This document shows positions 1 through 6,176 of a stretch of DNA of 6,611 bases, piece after piece. Numbering within the stretch: the stretch's first letter is position 1; every line of letters begins with the position of its first letter. The DNA is taken from the NCBI GenBank assembly GCA_050955025.1, contig JBPBQX010000186.1, positions 1-6,611 on the forward strand. The letters run 5' to 3'. The notes under the pieces were generated by a model that ran no database searches, was not told the DNA's origin, and saw only the letters and a list, made by a program, of their open reading frames with translations. This stretch comes from CAXSEF01 sp050955025 (lineage in GTDB: Bacteria; Pseudomonadota; Alphaproteobacteria; Acetobacterales; Acetobacteraceae). The position numbers and the translations under genes are program-made.

Positions 1-1349
1 TGCTCACCGCGGAGGGGCCCGACGTGGCGCGGCGCTTCGCCGAGCAGGCGATGGCGGTGCTGGCGTTCTGGCTGCTGCTGCTCACGATCGCCGGCGAGGT
101 GTTCATGCCGCAGGTGATGCACGTGCTGGCCAGCGGCTACGCCCGCGACCCGGCCAAGTTCGCGCTCACCGTGGAGCTGAGCCGGATCACCTTCCCCTAC
201 CTGGTGCTGATCTGCGTGGCCGCGCTGGTGGCGGGCGTCCTGAACGGGCTCGACCGGTTCGCGGCGGCGTCGGGGGCGTACGTGCTGTTCAACGTGGTGG
301 GGATCGCGTCGATCTTCCTGCTCGCGCCGTTCACGCCGACGATGGGGCACGCGCTGGCGTGGGGCGTGACGCTGAGCGGGGTCGCGCAGCTCGCGGTGCT
401 GCTGTGGGCGGCCAGGCGCGCGGGCATGGCGCTGCACCCGCCCAGGCCGAGGCTCACGCCGCAGATGCGGCTGCTGATGCGGCGCATGGTGCCGGGGCTG
501 GTCGCGGGCGGCGTCACGCAGCTCAACCTCGTGGTCGATGGCTGGGTCAGCACCATGCTGCCGGCGGGCACCGTCTCGCTGCTGTACTACGCGGACCGGG
601 TGAACCAGCTGCCGCTCGGCGTGCTGGGCGCGGCGGTGGGCACGGCGCTGCTGCCGGTGCTGTCGCGCCAGGTGCTCGCCGGCGACGCGCGGGCGGCGGC
701 GGACACGCAGAACCGCGCGATCGAGTACGCGCTGGTGCTCACGCTGCCGGCGGCCGCGGCGCTGATCGCCACGGCGGGGCCGGTGATGGCGGCGCTGTTC
801 GGGCGCGGCGCGTTCAGCGTGGCCGACACGCAGCTCTCGGCGCAGTCGCTCGCGGCGTACGCGACGGGGCTGCCGGCGTTCGTGCTGGTCAAGGTGCTGG
901 CGCCGGCGTTCTTCGCGCGCGGCGACACCGCGACGCCGGTGCGCATCGGCATGGCGTGCCTGGGGCTCAACCTCGTGCTCAACCTCGCGCTGATGCGGCC
1001 GCTGCAGCACGTCGGGCCGCCGCTCGCCACCTCGATCGCGGCCAGCGCCAACCTCCTGGCGCTGGGCTTCGTGCTGCGAAGGCGGGGGCAGCTCGCGCTG
1101 GACCGCAGGCTCGTGTCGCGCGCAGGGCGCATGGTCGCGGCCACGGCGCTGATGGTGGCCGCGCTGCTCGTCGCGCGCGCGGCGCTGCCGGACGGCATGG
1201 CGCACGGGCAGGTCGCGCGCATGGCCTCGCTCGGCGTGCTGGTCGCGGTCGGGATGGGGACGTACGGGGCCGCGGCGCAGGGGTTCGGGCTGATGCGCGC
1301 GCAGGACGTCGTGGGGGCGGTGCTGCGCAGGGTGCGGCGCACGGCGTAG
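1..1349 (+). CDS. murJ: MurJ lipid II flippase (MviN family), 5'-truncated by window edge
   Basis: MurJ flips the undecaprenyl-linked peptidoglycan precursor lipid II across the inner membrane and is normally essential. About 448 residues are visible. The frame is open to the left edge (first whole codon at 3-5), so the GTG at 24 is internal and not the start. Against E. coli MurJ (511 aa, from memory) roughly the first 70 residues are missing, including the TM1-TM2 arginines and aspartate needed for function. Numbering from the codon at 24, hallmark stretches are KFALTVELSRITFPYLVLI (45-63), SLLYYADRVNQLPLGVLG (185-202) and LVKVLAPAFFARGDTATPVR (288-307). The YYADR arginine (about 192) corresponds to E. 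coli Arg270, a functional residue. Many hydrophobic helices follow to the C-terminus. The TAG stop lies 2 nt before a repeat element, and the next gene converges. The tryptophanyl-tRNA synthetase gene often found after murJ in alphaproteobacteria is absent here. Confidence 0.95.
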   Translation, partial: LTAEGPDVARRFAEQAMAVLAFWLLLLTIAGEVFMPQVMHVLASGYARDPAKFALTVELSRITFPYLVLICVAALVAGVLNGLDRFAAASGAYVLFNVVGIASIFLLAPFTPTMGHALAWGVTLSGVAQLAVLLWAARRAGMALHPPRPRLTPQMRLLMRRMVPGLVAGGVTQLNLVVDGWVSTMLPAGTVSLLYYADRVNQLPLGVLGAAVGTALLPVLSRQVLAGDARAAADTQNRAIEYALVLTLPAAAALIATAGPVMAALFGRGAFSVADTQLSAQSLAAYATGLPAFVLVKVLAPAFFARGDTATPVRIGMACLGLNLVLNLALMRPLQHVGPPLATSIAASANLLALGFVLRRRGQLALDRRLVSRAGRMVAATALMVAALLVARAALPDGMAHGQVARMASLGVLVAVGMGTYGAAAQGFGLMRAQDVVGAVLRRVRRTA

Positions 1350-1351
1350 GC

Positions 1352-1528
1352 AAGGAAGGTTGAGGCTCCGCCTCAAACTCCGCCAAAGGCTGCGCCCTTG
1401 GAACGCGCCACTTAAGTCAGGCCGGTCCAGGGGCGAGGGTGGCCAAAGGTTCCGACAGCCCGCCTGGGCTGTTGGAAGGGCCGGACGAGGGGGCTCGCCC
1501 CTGGCGGGTCCGGGCGGAGCCCGGCCCT
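1352..1528. repeat. Intergenic double-hairpin inverted repeat element, copy 1
   Basis: This GC-rich element fills the gap between the convergent 3' ends of murJ and the alcohol dehydrogenase gene. The left unit starts AAGGAAGG (1352-1359), then hairpin TTGAGGC/GCCTCAA (1360-1376, 3-nt loop), a spacer with ACTCCGC, then an 8-bp stem with one mismatch (CCAAAGGC/GCCCTTGG, 1383-1401). The right unit, read on the minus strand, has the same order: hairpin CCGGGC/GCCCGG (plus 1510-1524), spacer GGACCCGCC, then hairpin AGGGG/CCCCT (plus 1488-1502). The 9-mer GGCTCCGCC occurs in both end hairpins in opposite orientation, so the ends could also pair with each other. The right end overlaps the dehydrogenase TAG (1527-1529). 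The element matches 3487-3649 in architecture and partly in sequence. Its function is unknown; a bidirectional terminator or a MITE-like dispersed repeat is plausible. Confidence 0.75.
1450..1477. terminator. 12-bp hairpin between convergent genes, possible bidirectional terminator
   Basis: TTCCGACAGCCC (1450-1461) and GGGCTGTTGGAA (1466-1477) form a 12-bp stem with one G-T wobble and a GCCT loop. It lies in the centre of repeat copy 1, where murJ and the alcohol dehydrogenase gene converge. No T-run follows on either strand, so it is not a classical intrinsic terminator. It could still stop or process both transcripts, or simply be part of the repeat. Copy 2 has no equivalent strong hairpin at its centre. 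Confidence 0.4.
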
Positions 1529-2615
1529 ACTCGCCGCGCAGGGTCGCGATGTCGATGACGTAGCGGAAACGGACGTCGCCTTTCACCACATGGGCGTAGG
1601 CGTCGTTGATCTCCGAGATGGGGATCACCTGGATGTCCGGCGCGATGGCGTGCTCGGCGCAGAAGTCGAGGACCTCCTGGGTTTCGGCGATGCTGCCGAT
1701 CAGGGAGGCGGACACGGAGCGGCGCTGGGCGGCGACCTGCATGTTGGCCACCGGCTTGAGGGCGTCGAGCGCGCCGACCACGACGATCGCGCTGTCGCGC
1801 CTGAGCAGGGGGATGAACGGGTTGAGGTCGTGGCTCTGCGGCACCGTGCTCAGGATGAGGTCGAAGGAGGACTTCAGCGCGGCCAGCGCGTCCTTGTCGC
1901 CCTCGACCACGGCGGTGGCGCCGAGGGCCTCGGCGAGCGGGACCTTGTCCTCGCTGGTGGTGAACACGGTGACGGCGGCGCCCATCGCGCGCGCCAGCTT
2001 GACGGCCATGTCGCCCAGCCCCCCGAAGCCGACCACGCCGACGCGGTCGCCCGGCTTCACGCCCCAGTGCCGCAGGGGGGAGTAGGTCGTCACGCCGGCG
2101 CACAGGATGGGGGCGGCGGCCGCGGGGGCGAGCGCGGAGGGGATGCGCAGGACGAAGTGCTCGGTGACGACGATCGTGGTGGCGTAGCCGCCGAAGGTGT
2201 TGTCACGGCCGTAGTGGTTGATGCCGTCGGGCGACTTCGCGGCGGGCACCATCGGGCCGTTGTAGGTGGCGAGCCAGCTGTTCGGGCCCTCGCAGTAGTT
2301 CTCCTCGCCGGCGGCGCAGGACGGGCAGGTGCGGCAGCTGTCGACCATGCAGCCCACGCCGACCAGGTCACCCACGGCGAAGCGCGTCACCGCGCCGCCC
2401 ACGCGCGCCACGCGGCCGACGATCTCGTGGCCGGGCATGCACGGGTAGACCGTGTTGCCCCACTCGTTGCGCGCCTGGTGGATGTCGGAATGGCAGACGC
2501 CGCAGAACATCACGTCGATCTGCACGTCCGACGCGCCGGGCTCGTCGCACTGAAACGGGTGCGGCTTCAGCGAGGAGTGGCGGCCGGTGGTGGCGTAGCC
2601 CAGGGCGTCGATCAT
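1527..2615 (-). CDS. Zinc-dependent NAD(P) alcohol dehydrogenase / aldehyde reductase, YahK/CAD-like
   Basis: This is a 362-residue medium-chain dehydrogenase/reductase of the cinnamyl-alcohol-dehydrogenase type, closely resembling E. coli YahK, an NADPH-dependent aldehyde reductase (comparison from memory). The catalytic zinc ligands are visible: Cys41 (CGVCHSD), His63 (PGHE) and Cys172 (LCAGVTTYSPLRHW). The structural zinc set is Cys94, Cys97, Cys100 and Cys108. The Rossmann motif is GFGGLG at 196-201. TTSEDK (219-224), at the end of the second strand, suggests NADP(H) preference (inference from the family). The stretch between Cys108 and FGGYATTIVV is about 14 residues longer than in YahK. 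The ATG is supported by GGGAG at plus 2625-2629, 9 nt upstream. The gene follows the PuuD-like gene by 115 nt and probably has its own or shared transcription. The true substrate is unknown; such enzymes reduce a broad range of aldehydes to alcohols in the cytoplasm. Confidence 0.93.
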   Translation of the reverse strand: MIDALGYATTGRHSSLKPHPFQCDEPGASDVQIDVMFCGVCHSDIHQARNEWGNTVYPCMPGHEIVGRVARVGGAVTRFAVGDLVGVGCMVDSCRTCPSCAAGEENYCEGPNSWLATYNGPMVPAAKSPDGINHYGRDNTFGGYATTIVVTEHFVLRIPSALAPAAAAPILCAGVTTYSPLRHWGVKPGDRVGVVGFGGLGDMAVKLARAMGAAVTVFTTSEDKVPLAEALGATAVVEGDKDALAALKSSFDLILSTVPQSHDLNPFIPLLRRDSAIVVVGALDALKPVANMQVAAQRRSVSASLIGSIAETQEVLDFCAEHAIAPDIQVIPISEINDAYAHVVKGDVRFRYVIDIATLRGE

Positions 2616-2730
2616 GGCGGCAGTCTCCCGAAGCGGTGCGGCTCGCGCGGCGGCGTGGGGCAGGCGTGCGGCTCCAAGGCGGTGCGGGGATGCGGGGTTG
2701 CCGCACGTTGGCGTGCGATGGGGGCGGGCG

Positions 2731-3462
2731 TCAGCGGCGTGCCGCGTAGTCCCGGCAGGCGGCGCCGAATGCCGCGAACAGGGCCGCGCTGGCCATGGCG
2801 GAGGCGTCGCCGCGCTCGGGGTGCCACTGCACGCCGATGCAGAAGCCCGGGGTTCCGGCCCGCACCGCCTCGATCGTGCCGTCGGGGGCGAGCGCCTCGG
2901 CCACGAGTCCCGCGCCCAGCCGGTCGATGGCCTGGCCGTGCAGCGAGTTGACGCGGACCGACGCGCGGCCCAGCAGCGCGGCCAGCGTGCCGGACACGGC
3001 CAGGTCGTGCGCCGGGGCCCACTGCGCGGCCTCGTCGTCGGCGGGGTTCTCGCGGTGGTCGAGGCGGCCGGGGAGCGCGTGCACCGCCTGGTGCAGCGTG
3101 CCGCCGAGCGCCACGTTCAGCTCCTGGTGGCCGCGGCAGATCGCCAGCACCGGCATCCCGCGCGCCAGGGCCAGGCGGATCAGCGGCAGCGTGGTGGCGT
3201 CGCGCGCGGGGTCGTGCTGGCCGGGCGTCACGTCGCGGGCCTCGCCGTAGAGCGCGGGGGCGACGTTGCTCTCCGAGCCGGGCAGCAGCAGGCCGTCCAG
3301 GCGGTCGAGGAGCGCCTCCGCAGGCGGGCCGAGCGGGGGCAGGAGCACCGGGATCGCCGCGGCGCCGTCGCGCACGGCGGCGACGTACTGCTCGGCGACG
3401 GCGTGCTGGAGATAGTCGGGGTAGCGGCGGGCGCAGGCGGGGAGGCCGACGATCGGGGGCAT
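2731..3462 (-). CDS. puuD: Gamma-glutamyl-GABA hydrolase-like class I glutamine amidotransferase (PuuD family)
   Basis: The 243-residue product belongs to the class I glutamine amidotransferase/peptidase C26 fold. The nearest relative I recognise is E. coli PuuD (254 aa), which hydrolyses gamma-glutamyl-GABA to glutamate and GABA in putrescine breakdown. Seen directly: LLLPGSESNVAPALYGE (58-74), which matches the PuuD-type substrate loop; the nucleophile elbow AICRGHQELN with Cys109; VNSLHGQAID (171-180); and the His214/Glu216 pair in VQWHPE, completing the Cys-His-Glu triad. There is no signal peptide or partner synthetase domain, so it should act as a free-standing cytoplasmic hydrolase. 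The start is supported by GAGGA at plus 3468-3472, 5 nt before the ATG. No other puu pathway gene is in the window, so the exact gamma-glutamyl substrate is uncertain. A repeat element lies just upstream, so the promoter is in or next to that repeat, or expression depends on read-through from the exporter gene. Confidence 0.9.
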   Translation of the reverse strand: MPPIVGLPACARRYPDYLQHAVAEQYVAAVRDGAAAIPVLLPPLGPPAEALLDRLDGLLLPGSESNVAPALYGEARDVTPGQHDPARDATTLPLIRLALARGMPVLAICRGHQELNVALGGTLHQAVHALPGRLDHRENPADDEAAQWAPAHDLAVSGTLAALLGRASVRVNSLHGQAIDRLGAGLVAEALAPDGTIEAVRAGTPGFCIGVQWHPERGDASAMASAALFAAFGAACRDYAARR

Positions 3463-3486
3463 GGGGGTCCTCGGGGGAAGGAAGTG

Positions 3487-3649
3487 AAGGAAGGCCAGAG
3501 GCTCTGCCTCTGGACTCCGCTCAAGGCTCGCCTTGAGAATCCATTTTGAAGAACAGGCGCGTCCAGGCCGATGGGTTGGGGCACGCTGCCAAACGGATGG
3601 GTTTCCAAAGGCCCCTGGCCTTTGGCGGGTCCGGGCAGAGCCCGGCCTT
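3487..3649. repeat. Intergenic double-hairpin inverted repeat element, copy 2
   Basis: This second copy of the element at 1352-1528 occupies most of the 192-nt gap between the exporter and the PuuD-like gene. The left unit is AAGGAAGG (3487-3494), hairpin CCAGAGGC/GCCTCTGG (3495-3513, loop TCT), ACTCCGC, then hairpin CTCAAGGC/GCCTTGAG (3520-3537). The right unit on the minus strand is hairpin CCGGGC/GCCCGG (plus 3631-3645, loop AGA), GGACCCGCC, then the perfect 8-bp hairpin CCAAAGGC/GCCTTTGG (plus 3605-3625). The left stems differ from copy 1 on both arms yet remain paired. Both ends carry GGCTCTGCC where copy 1 has GGCTCCGCC. The centre (about 3538-3604) is unlike copy 1 and holds a short AT-richer patch at 3537-3556. 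The right end lies 5 nt from the exporter stop; the left end is 24 nt upstream of the puuD-like ATG. Confidence 0.75.
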
Positions 3650-3654
3650 GCTTC

Positions 3655-4824
3655 CTATGCCGGCCGCCAGCGGTCCGCAGCGACGACGCCGGCGGCGCCC
3701 GCGAGCATCATCGCGGCCATCGGCACCGGCGTGCCGTTCGACAGCAACCCGATCAGCGTGCCGCTGAGTGCGCCGAGCAGGAACTGCAGCGTGCCGAGCA
3801 GGGCGGAGGCGGCGCCGGCCTGGGCGGCGTGGCGCGACAGGGCGCCGACCGCGGCGTTGGGCGAGATGAAGCCCATGGCGCCGAACATCAGCAGCACCGG
3901 CGCCATGACGCCGCCCACCCCGCCCTGCCCCGTGGCGGAGGTGGCGAGCAGGGCGAGGGCGGCGAGCAGGAGCACCGTGGAGGCCGCGCGCATGACGCGG
4001 GCGTGGCCGAAGCGGCGGAGCGCGAACGGGTTGGCCTGCGAGGCGCCGATGAAGGAGCCGGCGGTGCCCATGAACACGAGGCCGAACTGGGTGGGGGTCT
4101 CGCCGAAGCGCTCGATGAACACGGGGGGCGAGCCGCCGAGGAAGGCGAACAGGGCGAAGGAGGCGCAGCCGGCCATCAGCGTGTGGCTGAGGAAGCCGCG
4201 GTCGCGGGCGACGTTGGCGAAGCGCTGCAGCAGGGCCCAGGGGCGCAGGCGGACGCGGCGCTCGGGGGCCAGCGTGTCGGGCAGCAGGGCGCCGACCAGC
4301 AGCAGGCACACCACGCCGTAGACGGTGGCGATCCAGAAGATCGTGCGCCAGCCGGCGAAGCCGAGCACGACGCCGCCGAGCGTGGGGGCGAGGATCGGCA
4401 CGGCGCCCATGACCAGCATCAGGCGGCTCATCAGCTTCGCGGCCTCGTGGCCGTCGGCGAGGTCGCGCACCACGGCGCGCGGCACGACCATCGACGCGGA
4501 GCCGCCGAGTGCTGCCAGCGCGCGGAAGGCGGACAACGTGGTCATGTCCGGCGCCAGCGCGCAGCCGGCGGAGGCGAGGGTGTAGACGGCGGTGCCGAGC
4601 AGCAGGGGGACGCGCCGGCCGTAGCGGTCGGACAGCGTGCCCTGCATCATCTGGCCGACGGCGAGGCCCGCGAACCAGGTGGCGAGCGTGATCTGCGCCG
4701 AGCCCGCGGCGGCGTGCAGCGCGTGCTCCATGGCAGGGAAGGCGGGCAGGTACATGTCGGTCGAGACAGGGCCCACGGCGGTGAGCACGCCGAGCAGCAC
4801 CGGCAGCCAGGGCGGGATCCTCAT
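3655..4824 (-). CDS. Bcr/CflA-family MFS multidrug exporter
   Basis: This is a 389-residue, very hydrophobic protein with about 12 predicted membrane helices, the usual size for drug:H+ antiporters of the major facilitator superfamily. The Bcr/CflA subgroup is indicated by STDMYLPAFPAM after the first helix (21-32), motif A GTLSDRYGRR in the loop between helices 2 and 3 (62-71), an arginine-rich helix 4 region FRALAALGGSASMVVPR (100-116), PILAPTLGG in helix 5 (143-151) and SPNAAVGAL in helix 10 (321-329). It is expected in the inner membrane exporting small hydrophobic or cationic compounds; family members include bicyclomycin and chloramphenicol exporters. The substrate cannot be deduced. 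The ATG is placed just before the first helix, but no good Shine-Dalgarno lies upstream, only GGGG directly abutting the start. The 138-nt gap to the upstream gene is GC-rich and hairpin-rich. Confidence 0.92.
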   Translation of the reverse strand: MRIPPWLPVLLGVLTAVGPVSTDMYLPAFPAMEHALHAAAGSAQITLATWFAGLAVGQMMQGTLSDRYGRRVPLLLGTAVYTLASAGCALAPDMTTLSAFRALAALGGSASMVVPRAVVRDLADGHEAAKLMSRLMLVMGAVPILAPTLGGVVLGFAGWRTIFWIATVYGVVCLLLVGALLPDTLAPERRVRLRPWALLQRFANVARDRGFLSHTLMAGCASFALFAFLGGSPPVFIERFGETPTQFGLVFMGTAGSFIGASQANPFALRRFGHARVMRAASTVLLLAALALLATSATGQGGVGGVMAPVLLMFGAMGFISPNAAVGALSRHAAQAGAASALLGTLQFLLGALSGTLIGLLSNGTPVPMAAMMLAGAAGVVAADRWRPA

Positions 4825-4902
4825 CCCCGGGTTGTGGCAGATGGCAGGGCCGAAGCGTAGCCCGGGCGGCGCAGGGCAGACGGTGCGCCGGTCCGGGGGC
4901 GG

Positions 4903-4965
4903 GGCGTTCCCGGCCGGCCGGGGCTGCGTGTCCGGCGGGCTCGCGGGGGTGGCTCCCCTGCCCTA
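4903..4965 (-). repeat. Possible degenerate single unit of the intergenic hairpin element
   Basis: Reading on the minus strand from the TAG stop of the DUF1796-like gene (plus 4963-4965), the order resembles the right-hand units of the two repeat copies. First is a GGGG/CCCC hairpin (within plus 4945-4960), then CCCGCC and GGACACGC, close to GGACCCGCC. Next comes a strong second palindrome, CCCGGCCGGCCGGG (plus 4909-4922), followed by GAACGCC, resembling the GGAACGCGCC after the second hairpin in copy 1. There is no opposing left unit that I can find near the exporter start. In such GC-rich DNA part of this could be chance, so it is a tentative call. It may equally be the transcription stop of the upstream gene. 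Confidence 0.35.
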
Positions 4966-6093
4966 CTCCGCGGCCATCAGCTGCGCGACGGCGTGGCGGC
5001 GGGACTCGCTCCACAGCGCGTGGGCGTTGCGGCAGATCGAGAGCCAGCACTCCTCGAACAGGTTGTGCGCGTCGTCGTACGGCGCGAAGCGGTCGATGTA
5101 GCCGCACAGCAGGCCCGGGGCGCGCTGCTCCACCGTGCCCGGCAGGTGGCCGGCGTCGGCGGCGACCACGTAGAGCAGGGTGTTGTCGCCGTAGCCGCGC
5201 AGGCAGGACCACACCGGCAGCACCTCGGCGAGCGCGAGCGCGTCGTTTCGCTTGAGCACGAAGATCTTCTCCGCGTCCTCCAGGTCCTCGAGGAACATGC
5301 GGCGCTGCAGGGCGAGCTTCTGCCGCGAGCGGGCGAGCACGGTGGCGGCCTCGGCGGTGTGCTCGTACAGGAAGGTGTGCGAGTTCAGGCCGTAGCTGTC
5401 GTGCAGCAGGATGAATTCCTGCTCGCCCGGCTCGCCGCTCATGCGGAGCGAGAGGCGGGCGGCGTCGTCGAGGCCGTCGAACTCGCTGTTCAGGCCGAGC
5501 AGGAGGTTGCGCAGGTTGATGCCGGCGAAGCGCAGCAGGTGCAGCGGGTCGGCGCCGCGGCGGCGCTGCACCAGGCCGAACTCGCAGTTGTCGCCCAGGC
5601 TCTGGAAGCAGCCGAGCAGGGCCGCGTCGGGCAGGGTCTGTCGCGGGGCGGCGTGGGTGGGCGCGGGCACGCGGGTGGAGCCGTGGACCTCCGCGCCGCT
5701 CAGCGCGATCGAGAGCAGGCGGACGTCGTCGCCGCCCGCGCTCAGGTCGCAGGCGCGGGTGCGGTCGTAGTGCGTCATCACCAGCTCGATGCGGCCGTCC
5801 ACCACCAGGCTGGCCGCCACGCCGACGCTGACGCGCGTGGCCTCGGTGACGAGGTGCACGCCGAGCAGGGTGCCGCGCGACCAGAACGCCACGTGCTGCC
5901 AGTGCTCGATCGGCCGCAGGGCGAGCACGACCACGAAGGCGCGGTGCGGCCCGTCGGCCGGCAGGCTGAGGCCGCTGAAGTCGCCGGTGGCCCAGACGAA
6001 GGTGGACTCCGGCTCGGACCAGCCGAAGCCGAGCAGCGGCAGGCCGTTGCCCTCGGCGCGGAATTCCAGTTCGCTCAGCTTGACCAGGCACAT
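4963..6093 (-). CDS. Two-domain protein: N-terminal beta-rich domain plus DUF1796-like (papain-type) domain
   Basis: I do not know a function for this 376-residue protein. Its C-terminal half contains GCFQSLGDNCEFGLVQRR (161-178), then LLRFAG (186-191), an HDSYGLNSHTF stretch (231-241) and RRMFLEDLEDAEKIFVLKR (264-282). That order (SLGxNC, a short basic turn, a histidine, then an RR helix leading into a KIFV strand) resembles DUF1796 putative papain-like cysteine peptidases; Cys170 would be the nucleophile and His239 a candidate partner (inference). Residues 1-140 contain GFGWSEPESTFVW (22-34) and read as a beta-sandwich; similar domains occur with glycosyltransferases in alphaproteobacteria (recollection). 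There is no signal peptide or membrane segment, so it is probably cytoplasmic. The frame is open to 6531, but the part upstream of 6093 is arginine-rich shadow of the methyltransferase gene. The gene sits 83 nt after that methyltransferase, suggesting a shared glycan-related role. Confidence 0.85.
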   Translation of the reverse strand: MCLVKLSELEFRAEGNGLPLLGFGWSEPESTFVWATGDFSGLSLPADGPHRAFVVVLALRPIEHWQHVAFWSRGTLLGVHLVTEATRVSVGVAASLVVDGRIELVMTHYDRTRACDLSAGGDDVRLLSIALSGAEVHGSTRVPAPTHAAPRQTLPDAALLGCFQSLGDNCEFGLVQRRRGADPLHLLRFAGINLRNLLLGLNSEFDGLDDAARLSLRMSGEPGEQEFILLHDSYGLNSHTFLYEHTAEAATVLARSRQKLALQRRMFLEDLEDAEKIFVLKRNDALALAEVLPVWSCLRGYGDNTLLYVVAADAGHLPGTVEQRAPGLLCGYIDRFAPYDDAHNLFEECWLSICRNAHALWSESRRHAVAQLMAAE

Positions 6094-6098
6094 GGGAT

Positions 6099-6103
6099 TT
6101 CCT
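6099..6103 (-). promoter_or_regulatory. Shine-Dalgarno AGGAA fixing the start of the DUF1796-like gene
   Basis: On the minus strand CAGGAAATCCC leads directly into the ATG at 6091-6093, giving a 5-nt spacer. This supports the short 376-residue product over the longer open frame that begins at 6531 inside the upstream methyltransferase gene. Confidence 0.7.
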
Positions 6104-6176
6104 GACGGTAAGGACGGAGGCGATGCAGGGGTCCCGTTCTGGGATCGAGGCGACGCGGAAGCGGGGCGGGCCGCGG

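Noticed and set aside
359..1363. A 334-codon plus-strand frame overlapping murJ
   Set aside because: Overlaps a clear MurJ reading frame and encodes an Arg/Ala/Gly-rich string.
1360..1563. A 67-codon plus-strand frame within repeat copy 1
   Set aside because: It runs through the hairpins of the repeat and into the antisense of the dehydrogenase C-terminus; no ribosome-binding site or family resemblance.
1590..2951. A 453-codon plus-strand frame antisense to the dehydrogenase and hydrolase genes
   Set aside because: The translation is rich in Gly, Ala, Val, His and Arg with no motif, while the opposite strand has full catalytic motifs of two known families.
1352..3649. An insertion sequence or composite transposon bounded by the two repeats
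   Set aside because: The genes between are ordinary metabolic genes with no transposase, and the two copies are in the same orientation with divergent centres.
3571..4860. A 429-codon plus-strand frame antisense to the exporter
   Set aside because: Low-complexity Ala/Gly/Glu/Arg/His composition and no domain; the antisense membrane protein is clearly real.
3521..6091. An 856-codon open frame on the minus strand spanning two genes
   Set aside because: Its product is an arginine/proline/alanine-rich string with no recognisable domain, and it lies in the +1/+2 shadow of the exporter and DUF1796-like genes; such frames are expected in GC-saturated DNA.
4993..6105. A 370-codon plus-strand frame antisense to the DUF1796-like gene
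   Set aside because: Repetitive Val/Ala/Gln/Glu composition typical of a mirror frame; no motif or supporting start site.
6120..6150. A weak GGTCCC/GGGATC hairpin between the methyltransferase and the next gene
   Set aside because: Only six pairs with a wobble, no T-run, and likely by chance in GC-rich DNA.
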